From Bacteroidota bacterium (GTDB taxonomy: Bacteria > Bacteroidota > Bacteroidia > Chitinophagales > Chitinophagaceae), in assembly GCA_023429985.1 (NCBI GenBank), contig JAEZCV010000110.1:1-26419 (forward strand): a stretch of 26,419 nt of DNA. The letters run 5' to 3'. Positions within the stretch are counted from its first letter, which is position 1. Each line of letters starts with the position of its first letter. Positions 15,284 through 23,151 of the stretch are shown piece by piece. The notes under the pieces are model-generated. The model did no database searches, was not told where the DNA came from, and worked only from the letters and a program-made list of their open reading frames with translations. A program made the translations under genes and the position numbers.

Positions 15284-16633
15284 TTGGATTACCATTCGGT
15301 TTACGAACATACGGGCCATCTTGCATTTACCTTATTATCTGCCAATCCACAAAGCAGTGTTTTCCTGGTGGTTTTATTACTGGTGCTTTTGCTGCTTAGC
15401 TTTATTATCTCAGGTGCGGAAGTTGCATTTTTTTCCCTGCAGCCCCGCGATGTAAACATGCTTAAAACCAAGCAGCATGCCGCTGCCCGTCGTATAACAA
15501 CATTGCTCGAAGAAAGAAAAGCCGTATATACTTCTCTGCTAATTGCCGGCGGTGTTTTCAATATCAGTATCATCATTCTTTCTAATTTTTTACTGACACC
15601 TGTACTTGCCCTAGGAACAATAAATATTGGAATTCCGGTTAACCTCGACATGCTGGTTAAAATAGTGATCATTGCATTCGTCCTGGTATTTATGGGAAAG
15701 ATCCTTCCAAAGGTTTGGGCCAGCCAGAATTCATTAAGGTTTGCTTACAGTACATCCTCAGTTGTTGAAGCGCTTCATTTATTGTTAAGAAGGATCAGTT
15801 TGAAAATGGTAGGCATTGCCGACAGTATCAGTCAGCATAGCGGTGCCAATGAATCTGAAGCCACCAGTTTAAAAGAACTGGATGATGCTATCGAGATCAA
15901 TAATGTGCAAACCTCCATTGAAGAAAAAAATATTTTAAAGGGAATTGTAAAGTTCAGCAACATTACGGTTAAGCAGATCATGAAATTCCGGCTTGATGTA
16001 AATGGAGTGGAATATGATACCGATATGGCTTCCCTGGTGAACAGGGTAGAGGAGCTGCACTATTCCAGGTTACCGGTTTTCAGGGAAAGCCTCGATGATA
16101 TTGTTGGAATCCTCAATACCAAGGACCTGCTTCCGCATCTGCATGACAGGAACTTCAACTGGCAAAGCTTAATAAGGCCCTCGCTTTTCGTACCTGAATC
16201 AAAAATGATCAAAGACCTGCTCAAAGAATTCCAGGCAAAGCGCATTCATTTTGCCGTTGTGGTGGATGAATTTGGAGGAACAAGTGGAATTGTTACAATG
16301 GAGGACATCCTGGAAGAAATTATAGGTGATATCAGGGATGAATTTGATGAAGAGGAAACAGCGGTACGTAAAATAGACGACCATACTTTTATTGCCGATG
16401 CTAAAATTATGTTGTACGATCTGTGCCGTGCAATGGGTCTGCACATAGATACGTTTGATTCTGTAAAAGGTGAAAGTGATTCACTTGCCGGACTTGTGCT
16501 TGAAATTGCAGGTGAATTTCCCCAGGTGAACGAAACGGTGTCGTCGGGTGATTTTGATTTTACGGTTCTTGAATCTGAAAGAAACCGCATTAAATCTGTC
16601 AGGATCGTTATTAACCAATACAGAAATGAATAA
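15284..16633 (+). CDS. gldE: gliding motility-associated protein GldE (CNNM/CBS/CorC type)
   Basis: 449 residues. The start is TTG at 15284: the frame is closed upstream at 15257-15259 and has no ATG or GTG before the first membrane helix. Residues 25-200 are a CNNM/DUF21 membrane domain with about three to four helices (SSVFLVVLLLVLLLLSFIISGAEVAFFSL). Residues about 215-340 are two CBS domains, with VVDEFGGTSGIVTMEDILEEIIGDI at the junction. Residues about 355-445 are the CorC/HlyC C-terminal domain. Related proteins are magnesium or cobalt transport factors. In Flavobacterium johnsoniae GldE is linked to GldD and gliding. The stop overlaps the gldD start by 8 bp, so the two are translationally coupled. 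Confidence 0.9.
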   Translation: MDYHSVYEHTGHLAFTLLSANPQSSVFLVVLLLVLLLLSFIISGAEVAFFSLQPRDVNMLKTKQHAAARRITTLLEERKAVYTSLLIAGGVFNISIIILSNFLLTPVLALGTINIGIPVNLDMLVKIVIIAFVLVFMGKILPKVWASQNSLRFAYSTSSVVEALHLLLRRISLKMVGIADSISQHSGANESEATSLKELDDAIEINNVQTSIEEKNILKGIVKFSNITVKQIMKFRLDVNGVEYDTDMASLVNRVEELHYSRLPVFRESLDDIVGILNTKDLLPHLHDRNFNWQSLIRPSLFVPESKMIKDLLKEFQAKRIHFAVVVDEFGGTSGIVTMEDILEEIIGDIRDEFDEEETAVRKIDDHTFIADAKIMLYDLCRAMGLHIDTFDSVKGESDSLAGLVLEIAGEFPQVNETVSSGDFDFTVLESERNRIKSVRIVINQYRNE

Positions 16634-17216
16634 TAAATATATTCTTATACTATTTACTACCCTGCTTCTTGTAGCCTGCAACAGCGATTATGTACAAAAG
16701 CCAAGAGGATATTTCAAAATTGAACTTCCCGAAAAAAAATATACACGATTCGACCAACCCGGTTATCCTTACAGTTTTGAGTATCCTGTTTATGGTGAAA
16801 TAATAAGAGATTCTTTGTTTTTTGAAGAAACACCCGAAAATCCTTACTGGATCAATATAGATTTTCCTGATTTTAGGGGAAGGATCCATATCAGTTATAA
16901 ATCAATAGGGAAACATAAATTCGATTCGCTTGTAAATGATGCATATACCTTATCATATAAGCAACATACGTACAAGGCATCAGCTATTCAACCCGAGCCA
17001 TTTACTACTCCATCGGGTGTAGAAGGAGTTTATTTTACTTTAAAAGGCAATGCAGCAACATCTCACCAGTTCTTTGTTACCGATACCACGAAACATTTTT
17101 TAAGAGGTGCATTATATTTTGGCGCCACGCCCAACCAGGACTCGCTAGCCCCTGTAAATGATTTTCTTTCTAAAGATCTCAGGCACCTGATCAACACGCT
17201 GGAATGGAAAAATTAA
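16626..17216 (+). CDS. gldD: gliding motility lipoprotein GldD
   Basis: 196 residues from the ATG at 16626. The frame extends 26 codons further upstream within gldE, but the signal peptide MNNKYILILFTTLLLVAC, with lipobox cysteine C18, fixes this start. The mature part has GldD features: KPRGYFKIELPEKKYTRFD, the PYSFEYPVYGEI segment, NPYWINIDFPDFRGRIHISYK and a final DLRHLINTLEWKN. GldD is required for gliding and is conserved in many non-gliding Bacteroidota as well, so its presence does not prove motility. It overlaps gldE by 8 bp. Confidence 0.92.
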   Translation: MNNKYILILFTTLLLVACNSDYVQKPRGYFKIELPEKKYTRFDQPGYPYSFEYPVYGEIIRDSLFFEETPENPYWINIDFPDFRGRIHISYKSIGKHKFDSLVNDAYTLSYKQHTYKASAIQPEPFTTPSGVEGVYFTLKGNAATSHQFFVTDTTKHFLRGALYFGATPNQDSLAPVNDFLSKDLRHLINTLEWKN

Positions 17217-17244
17217 AAGGCCTCCTTCTAAATTTTCAATAACC

Positions 17245-17252
17245 TAATTTTG
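17245..17252 (+). promoter_or_regulatory. candidate -7 box for the DUF3109-lutB-deacetylase operon
   Basis: TAATTTTG matches TAnnTTTG and lies 14 bp before the GTG start of the first gene, implying a nearly leaderless transcript. No good -33 TTG is seen upstream. Confidence 0.4.
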
Positions 17253-17266
17253 GAAAAATTTTACGC

Positions 17267-17854
17267 GTGATTGCTATAGATAATGTAATTGTGAGTGATG
17301 ATATAGTGGAAGAAAAATTTGTTTGCGACCTTCATAAATGCAAGGGCGGCTGCTGCGAAGATGGAGATGCAGGTGCTCCACTGGAAAAAGAAGAAAAAAA
17401 ATATCTTGACCAATACTACGAGATCGTTAAACCTTACTTAACAAAGGAAGGAATAAGGGAAATAGAATCTGCCGGGAAATATTTATACGACCGCGAATTT
17501 GGCTGGGTAACCCCTACTATCAATGGCAGTTTATGTGCTTATGGCTACCGCGATCCGCAGGGAATTATTAAGTGCGGAATTGAACAGGCTTATAACGATG
17601 GAAAAATTGGATGGAAAAAGCCAATCAGCTGCCATTTGTATCCAATCCGGCTTGGGAAAAGCAGGGAATATATTCGTGTGAACTACGAACCGCGCGAAAC
17701 ATTGTGTAAACCTGGTTGTGCCCTTGGAAAAAAACTCAAACTTCCTGTATACCAGTTTTTGAAGGAAGCTATAGTAAGAAAATTTGGCTTAGATTTCTAT
17801 GATGCATTGCACCAGATTGCTATTGCACATTTTGATGAAGAAAAAAACAAATAA
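17267..17854 (+). CDS. DUF3109 family cysteine-cluster protein
   Basis: 195 residues from a GTG start. Cysteines cluster as CDLHKCKGGCC (C20, C25, C29, C30), then C89, C102, C122, C142 and C146 with intervening CHLYPIR and LCKPGCALG. Such YkgJ/DUF3109-type clusters are thought to bind zinc or an iron-sulfur centre, but no biochemical function is established that I can name. Its stop overlaps the ATG of the LutB-like gene by 1 bp (TAATG), suggesting coupled translation and a shared process, perhaps metal-centre assembly or redox chemistry. Confidence 0.85.
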   Translation: MIAIDNVIVSDDIVEEKFVCDLHKCKGGCCEDGDAGAPLEKEEKKYLDQYYEIVKPYLTKEGIREIESAGKYLYDREFGWVTPTINGSLCAYGYRDPQGIIKCGIEQAYNDGKIGWKKPISCHLYPIRLGKSREYIRVNYEPRETLCKPGCALGKKLKLPVYQFLKEAIVRKFGLDFYDALHQIAIAHFDEEKNK

Positions 17855-19233
17855 TGTCCGAACAATCTTCCTATTTCATTGCACGCAGTACCATTAAGGC
17901 TGCGGATAAAGAACACAGGCGCAAGATCAATTTCAATATGTCGCGCTACAATGCCGTGGTACCTATAGGCAAAAAGCAGTTTACCAACCTTGAACTGGCG
18001 CGGGAAAGGGCAAAGAATATTAAGTGGCGTGCCATTGAAACCCTCGACAGGCAACTTGAAAAATTTGAAACGGAGATCACCAAAAAAGGCGCGAAGGTTA
18101 TATGGGCAGAAAACGCTGAACAGGCTCTTGATGAAATCCTGAAAATTTCCAGGGCGAAGAATTGTCACACCATCGTTAAAAGCAAAAGCATGGTAACGGA
18201 AGAAATACATCTTAACCGTTTCCTTGAAAAAAATAATATTGAAAGTGTTGAAACAGATTTGGGTGAATACATTCAGCAACTCGATGGCGAGCCTCCTTAC
18301 CATATTGTTACACCTGCCATGCATAAAAGCAAGGAAGATGTTGCGCGTTTATTTGCCGATAAACTGGGTACGGCACCGCATTTAAATCCTTCGGAGTTAA
18401 CGCTTATTGCAAGAAAGAATCTTCGCGAAAAATATGCAACTGCCGAAATTGGAATTACAGGTGCAAATTTTTTAGTGGCCGACATTGGCGGGATAGCCAT
18501 AACTGAAAATGAAGGAAATGCAAGACTGAGTATGGCCTGGCCCAAAACACTTATTGTAATTGCGGGAATTGAAAAAATGATTCCTTCAATGACCGACCTT
18601 GCTCTGTTGTGGCCACTGCTTTCAACTTATGGAACAGGCCAAAAAGTTACGGTATATAATTCAATAGTTACCGGTCCCCGCCAGGTAAATGAAAATGACG
18701 GTCCGGAAGATATGTACGTAATATTACTGGATAATGGCCGCACTAACCTGCTGTCTAATGTAAAAACGCGTGAAGCATTATACTGTATCAGGTGTGGTGC
18801 CTGTTTGAATGCATGCCCGGTTTATAAGAATATTGGAGGACATACATACAGCACAACATATAGCGGACCTATTGGTTCTGTTATCACCCCGCATTTGAAA
18901 GAGATGGAAGACTGGAAGCATTTGAGTTATGCTTCATCTCTTTGTGGAAATTGCACGGAAGTTTGCGCGGTGAAGATCAACCTTCATGAACTTTTGCTTG
19001 AGAACAGGCATGAAGCTGTTGACCAGGGGCATGGGTCTTTCTCAGAAAAAATGGCCTGGAAATTCTGGAAGCAGGCCATGATGCACAGGAAAATAATGAA
19101 CTCCGGTTCATCAACAATAAAAAACTGGGTGGTAAATAAATTTGTAAAAGGCTGGAAGGAACACAGAAGTGAAATTCAATTTCCCAAAAAATCTTTTAAC
19201 GAATTATGGAAAGAAAGAAATTCAATTAAATGA
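17854..19233 (+). CDS. LutB/LldF-type iron-sulfur protein
   Basis: 459 residues, typical LutB length. Residues about 60-300 form the LUD domain (KSKSMVTEEIHLNRFLEKN, GITGANFLVADIGGIAITENEGNARLS). Two iron-sulfur motifs follow: C311-x2-C314-x2-C317-x3-C321-P and C364-x2-C367-x3-C371, the last followed by Ala rather than the common Pro. LutB works with LutA and LutC in L-lactate oxidation. Here neither lutA nor lutC is adjacent; instead the gene is overlapped on both sides by DUF3109 (1 bp) and a polysaccharide deacetylase (4 bp, ATGA). Either the other subunits are elsewhere or this is a LutB paralogue with another electron-transfer role. Confidence 0.88.
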   Translation: MSEQSSYFIARSTIKAADKEHRRKINFNMSRYNAVVPIGKKQFTNLELARERAKNIKWRAIETLDRQLEKFETEITKKGAKVIWAENAEQALDEILKISRAKNCHTIVKSKSMVTEEIHLNRFLEKNNIESVETDLGEYIQQLDGEPPYHIVTPAMHKSKEDVARLFADKLGTAPHLNPSELTLIARKNLREKYATAEIGITGANFLVADIGGIAITENEGNARLSMAWPKTLIVIAGIEKMIPSMTDLALLWPLLSTYGTGQKVTVYNSIVTGPRQVNENDGPEDMYVILLDNGRTNLLSNVKTREALYCIRCGACLNACPVYKNIGGHTYSTTYSGPIGSVITPHLKEMEDWKHLSYASSLCGNCTEVCAVKINLHELLLENRHEAVDQGHGSFSEKMAWKFWKQAMMHRKIMNSGSSTIKNWVVNKFVKGWKEHRSEIQFPKKSFNELWKERNSIK

Positions 19234-20546
19234 GTTCAGGCGCATTGATCTATAGTCACAGCATTACTCCCAGGTTGCAATACATGGCTGATTTTCTTTC
19301 TGATTATTATGGACTGGAATTTTCCTTAACCTGCAGCGAAGAAGTGTATCGCAATTCCGAAGTAAAATGCAAAATCAATTACAGTTACCATCGCATTGTA
19401 CCAGGTGAGATTTGGATCCATTCTCATGTTTTACTTTTTGAAACCAAAGAAAGGCCGGTTAAAACGGAATGTTTTTTACTTAACGGAGTAAAAGTATTCT
19501 TTAAAGCTGAAGGTGAAGTTGGGTTTGATATTCTTGCTGCCATTTTTTATTTAATAACTAGGTACGAAGAGTACCTTCCGCATAAGAAAGATGAATACGG
19601 AAGATATTCTCATGAAAATTCTCTGGCTTTCAGGGAAAACTTTTTACATAAGCCCCTGGTTAATTCCTGGCTGGAAATTTTCAGGAAATTGCTTTTGGAA
19701 AAGGATCCGGCATTTGCGAATCGAAGGAAATTCTCTTTCCTCCCTACCTATGATATAGACATGGCCTGGAGTTATAAGAACAAAGGTGCATGGAGAAATT
19801 TTGCTTCATTTTTCAGAAATTTCTTCCTTGGAAAATGGAAGGAAATGAATACGAGAATAAAGGTGCTGGGGAATAAAATGCCTGATCCTTTTGATGCTTA
19901 CGAATGGCTCGATCGTGTTCACAAACAGTATAAACTTGATCCTGTTTATTTTTTTCTTGTAGCAGAAAGACTGGGCAGGTACGATCGAAATATTTCCATT
20001 AAGAATCCTGATTTTGTTTCACTCATTAAAAATATTGCTTCAAAATATAAAATTGGTTTACATCCTTCCTGGGCTTCGGCTGAATTTCCATCAGTTATTG
20101 CAAAGGAAAAATTATGGCTTGAAGAGAACAGCGCCCGGGAAGTTCATTTATCACGCCAACATTATATAAAGTTCGAGCTGCCCGAAACTTACCGGCGTTT
20201 GCTTGCAACCGGAATAAATCAGGAATATTCAATGGGATATGGAACAGTGAATGGGTTTCGTGCAGGCATTTCCACTTCATACAAATGGTATGATCTTCAA
20301 ACAGAAACCGCTACTTCTATGTTAATTCACCCGTTTTGTTTTATGGATGCCAATGCATATTATGAACAAAAACTAACGGCAGCGGAGGCCGGAAATGAAA
20401 TGCGCCAATATTTAGAAGCCATTAAAAAGGTGAATGGAAATATGATCACCATCTGGCATAACAGTTTTCTGGGAACCGATCCTGCATTTGCCGGATGGAG
20501 AGAAGAGTATGAAAATTTTTTAAAGGTGGCAGCTAAGACTGGCTGA
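19230..20546 (+). CDS. polysaccharide deacetylase-family protein
   Basis: 438 residues. An N-terminal domain of about 110-160 residues (IYSHSITPRLQYMADFLSDYYG, ending in ITRYEEYLPHKKDEYGRY) is of the kind found before Bacteroidota deacetylases (DUF7033-like). The NodB-like part has TYDIDMAW (Asp175, Asp177), IGLHPSW (His278) and a late TIWHNSF (His410). These fit the metal and catalytic positions of the CE4 family, although the metal-binding HxxxH is reduced to a single HPS. No signal peptide is seen, so it may act in the cytoplasm or on lipid-linked sugars. Its start overlaps the lutB stop (ATGA), and its last 14 bp overlap the 3' end of the convergent transporter gene. Confidence 0.8.
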   Translation: MSSGALIYSHSITPRLQYMADFLSDYYGLEFSLTCSEEVYRNSEVKCKINYSYHRIVPGEIWIHSHVLLFETKERPVKTECFLLNGVKVFFKAEGEVGFDILAAIFYLITRYEEYLPHKKDEYGRYSHENSLAFRENFLHKPLVNSWLEIFRKLLLEKDPAFANRRKFSFLPTYDIDMAWSYKNKGAWRNFASFFRNFFLGKWKEMNTRIKVLGNKMPDPFDAYEWLDRVHKQYKLDPVYFFLVAERLGRYDRNISIKNPDFVSLIKNIASKYKIGLHPSWASAEFPSVIAKEKLWLEENSAREVHLSRQHYIKFELPETYRRLLATGINQEYSMGYGTVNGFRAGISTSYKWYDLQTETATSMLIHPFCFMDANAYYEQKLTAAEAGNEMRQYLEAIKKVNGNMITIWHNSFLGTDPAFAGWREEYENFLKVAAKTG

Positions 20547-21549
20547 TCTTTCCTGCAGATTTATTTACAAGGTAAACTCCATAAAGTGTTATAAGTGTTC
20601 CGGTAATAATAAAGGCTGTGAGTTTTTCCTGGAAGATGATCCAGCCCAGCATAACTGCAACTATAGGATTGATATAAGCATACAAACTGGCCTGCTCCGT
20701 AGGAAGGTTTTGCAAAGCGTATAAATAAGCAACAAAAGCAATTACAGATCCAAACAATGCCAGGTAACCAATCAGTGCCCAGCCCTGCCAGGGAATGAAT
20801 TCTAACGGTAGCGAATAGCCGGAAATGCCAGAAATTACATTGAGTACAATTCCGGAAATCACCATTTGAAATCCCAGGCTGAAGTAAGGATTGAAATTTA
20901 CGGCCTGTTTTTTTGTGTACAGTGTTCCAAATGCCCACGACCAGGTAGAAGCCAGGGAAAGGAAAATACCCAGCCGGAAGCTGCCGTTAAAAAAGTCCTG
21001 CAGGTATTCGAAAAAGATCACACAAATTCCGGTAAAACCCAGCAAAAGCCCAATGATGGTTTTGGGATTAAGTTTAGTTTTTGTTTTGGAACCAACCATA
21101 GCAATAATTACCAGCCAAAGTGGAAAAATGGAGCCAATGATGGCGCCCAGTCCTGCCGAAATATATTTCACACCCCAGGTAGAAAGTGTATTGCTTAATA
21201 GAAAATTTAAAAAACTGAGTACAAGAATTACAATCCAGTCCTTTCCTTTTGGCCATGCGGTTCTTTTAAAAACAAAATAGAGAATGTAGCAAAGTCCGCC
21301 AATGAACTGCCTGATTCCCGCCATTTGCAAAGGATGCATGAATTTTACTGCTTCTTTTGAAGCTATCCATGTAGTGCCCCAGAAAAAACAAACCATGGCG
21401 AGTGCAAATAAGGCCTTCGACCGCCTGCTTTTTTTGCGGAAGTTAAAAGGATTGAATCGCGAAAGGTAGGATGCAGCATCCTTTCTGCCTTTGATGATTT
21501 CTTCGATGTATGTCTGGCCGGGATTCAATGGTGAGTGGTGAGTGGTCAA
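20533..21549 (-). CDS. EamA/DMT-family transporter
   Basis: 338 residues if read from TTG at 21549. Ten hydrophobic segments begin at about residue 46 (ALFALAMVCFFWGTTWIASKEAV, the typical EamA start) and form two five-helix repeats, with GTLYTKKQ and the final LITLYGVYLV typical of the family. Such proteins export or import metabolites; the substrate is unknown. The first 8-10 codons lie in a heptanucleotide repeat and no ATG is in frame before Met52, which is inside helix 1. A second TTG at 21528 is an equally good start, so the true N-terminus is uncertain. It follows purH by 28 bp. Confidence 0.85.
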   Translation of the reverse strand: MTTHHSPLNPGQTYIEEIIKGRKDAASYLSRFNPFNFRKKSRRSKALFALAMVCFFWGTTWIASKEAVKFMHPLQMAGIRQFIGGLCYILYFVFKRTAWPKGKDWIVILVLSFLNFLLSNTLSTWGVKYISAGLGAIIGSIFPLWLVIIAMVGSKTKTKLNPKTIIGLLLGFTGICVIFFEYLQDFFNGSFRLGIFLSLASTWSWAFGTLYTKKQAVNFNPYFSLGFQMVISGIVLNVISGISGYSLPLEFIPWQGWALIGYLALFGSVIAFVAYLYALQNLPTEQASLYAYINPIVAVMLGWIIFQEKLTAFIITGTLITLYGVYLVNKSAGKISQS

Positions 21550-21581
21550 TGGTGAATAGTGAACCTGCGGGAAGTGGTCAA
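21524..21581. repeat. degenerate heptanucleotide tandem repeat
   Basis: On the plus strand five adjacent 7-base units, TGGTGAG, TGGTGAG, TGGTCAA, TGGTGAA and TAGTGAA, cover 21529-21563. After CCTGCGGGAAG a further TGGTCAA follows at 21575-21581. The last unit includes the purH stop codon, and the first units lie under the 5' end of the transporter frame. The array fills the purH-transporter junction. Confidence 0.8.
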
Positions 21582-23116
21582 TGGCGGAAATGCCGCATAC
21601 CGGTAATTACCATGGCAAGCCCGTTTTCTTTACAATAATCTATGCTTTCCTTATCGCGAATAGAGCCGCCCGGCTGGATGAATGCTGTTATTCCTGCCTG
21701 GTGTCCCATCATCACACAATCATTAAAAGGAAAAAATGCGTCGCTGGCCATAACCGCACCATTCAGATCGAAATTGAATTGTTTCGATTTTTCAATGGCT
21801 TGTCGCAAGGCATCAATTCGGCTGGTTTGTCCGCAACCTTTACCCACCAGTTGTTTGTTTTTAACCAGTGCAATAGCATTAGATTTTAAATGCTTGCAAA
21901 TAATGTTGGCGAAACGCAGGTCTTCTTTTTCGGTTTCCGTGCATTCTCTGCCACCGGCTTCCTCCCATTTTAAAAAATTACCTTCATCCATATCCTGTAC
22001 TATGGTCCCAATCGAAAGGGATTTCTTTTGTTCCATTACAATAAATCTTTCTTTCTTCATGTTTAAGAGGATGCGATTCTTTTTTCCTTTCAATATGTGT
22101 AAAGCTTCATCACTGAATTTTTTTGCTATCAACACTTCAAAAAATATCTCGCTGATAGCTTCTGCTGTGGAGCGGTCTATTTCACCATTCGTTATAAGCA
22201 CACCACCAAAGGCACTTTCCGGATCGCCGGCAAGAGCCGATTGCCAGGCATCATGCACAGTATTTCTTGCAGCAATTCCGCAAACATTTGTATGCTTGAT
22301 CACTGCGAAAACTTTTTCATCCGTACCGGCGAATTCAGAGATCAGCTGCAGCGCCGCATCAACATCAACAAGATTATTATAGGAAAGTTCCTTGCCGTGA
22401 AGTTGTTGAAACAGGGAAGAAGTATCGCATTTCAATTTTGCGTGCTGGTGGGGATTTTCGCCGTAGCGTAAAGGAGTTTCATGTTTTTCGGCAGAAGTGC
22501 CTGAAGCAAAATAATCGCTGATGGCTATGTCGTAATCTTTTACAATTTCAAATGCTTTGGCTGCAAATTCTTTTCTTTGTTCAAGCGAAACTGCGCCGCT
22601 TTGAGAATGTAAAATATCTACCAGCTTGGCATAATCATCTTTTGATGCAATTACAGTAACATCTTTAAAGTTCTTAGCGGCTGCCCTGATCATGGATGGC
22701 CCACCAATATCAATTTTTTCAATGATCTGTTTTTCTGCTTCCGCGGCTGTTCCGGTAAATTCTGGAGAAAGAGCAGTTTTCAAAGTTTCCTGGAAGGGAT
22801 ACAGGTCCACAATTACCAGGTCTATTGCCGGGATCTTGTGTTCCATCATTTCAATTTGGTCGCTCTCCACATCCCTGCGTCCCAGTATGCCTCCGAATAC
22901 GGAAGGATGAAGTGTTTTTACCCTTCCACCTAGGATCGAAGGATAAGTGGTTAATTCTTCTACCGGAATAACCCCAATACCAAGGTTTTCAATATAATTC
23001 TGCGTGCCGCCCGTAGAATAAATAGTAATATCCTGGTTATGTAATTCACGAACCAGGGGTTCAAGTCCATCCTTGTAAAAAACAGATATTAATGCTGATT
23101 TGATTTTTCTGCTCAT
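21578..23116 (-). CDS. purH: bifunctional AICAR formyltransferase / IMP cyclohydrolase
   Basis: 512 residues, the normal PurH length. The N-terminal MGS-like IMP cyclohydrolase domain (1-200) has YSTGGTQNY, ILGGRVKTLHP (61-71) and DLYPF (104-108). The AICAR transformylase domain has LRYGENPHQ (216-224), the catalytic pair Lys274-His275 in IKHTNVCGIA, SYNNLVDVDAA and the conserved end GMRHFRH. It catalyses the last two steps of IMP synthesis in the cytoplasm. It starts 35 bp after the comEC stop and is probably co-transcribed with it. No purine riboswitch is seen. Confidence 0.97.
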   Translation of the reverse strand: MSRKIKSALISVFYKDGLEPLVRELHNQDITIYSTGGTQNYIENLGIGVIPVEELTTYPSILGGRVKTLHPSVFGGILGRRDVESDQIEMMEHKIPAIDLVIVDLYPFQETLKTALSPEFTGTAAEAEKQIIEKIDIGGPSMIRAAAKNFKDVTVIASKDDYAKLVDILHSQSGAVSLEQRKEFAAKAFEIVKDYDIAISDYFASGTSAEKHETPLRYGENPHQHAKLKCDTSSLFQQLHGKELSYNNLVDVDAALQLISEFAGTDEKVFAVIKHTNVCGIAARNTVHDAWQSALAGDPESAFGGVLITNGEIDRSTAEAISEIFFEVLIAKKFSDEALHILKGKKNRILLNMKKERFIVMEQKKSLSIGTIVQDMDEGNFLKWEEAGGRECTETEKEDLRFANIICKHLKSNAIALVKNKQLVGKGCGQTSRIDALRQAIEKSKQFNFDLNGAVMASDAFFPFNDCVMMGHQAGITAFIQPGGSIRDKESIDYCKENGLAMVITGMRHFRH

Positions 23117-23151
23117 GATTAAACAGGGCGTATTTTAAAAAATTAGGGTTA

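Noticed and set aside
16548..16625. Upstream start for GldD inside gldE
   Set aside because: The lipoprotein signal peptide begins at 16626; the extra 26 residues would mask it.
17797..18324. 175-codon minus-strand frame inside the LutB gene
   Set aside because: It is an antisense shadow of a gene with firm motifs and has no family features.
21524..21581. CRISPR array
   Set aside because: The units are seven bases and contiguous, with no unique spacers and no cas genes.
21642..22382. 246-codon open frame antisense to purH
   Set aside because: It lies fully inside a clear purH gene, has no recognisable domain, and its Ser/Cys-rich content is typical of antisense reading.
23117..23151. Purine riboswitch before purH
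   Set aside because: Only 35 bp separate purH from comEC, too short for an aptamer, and no conserved core is visible.
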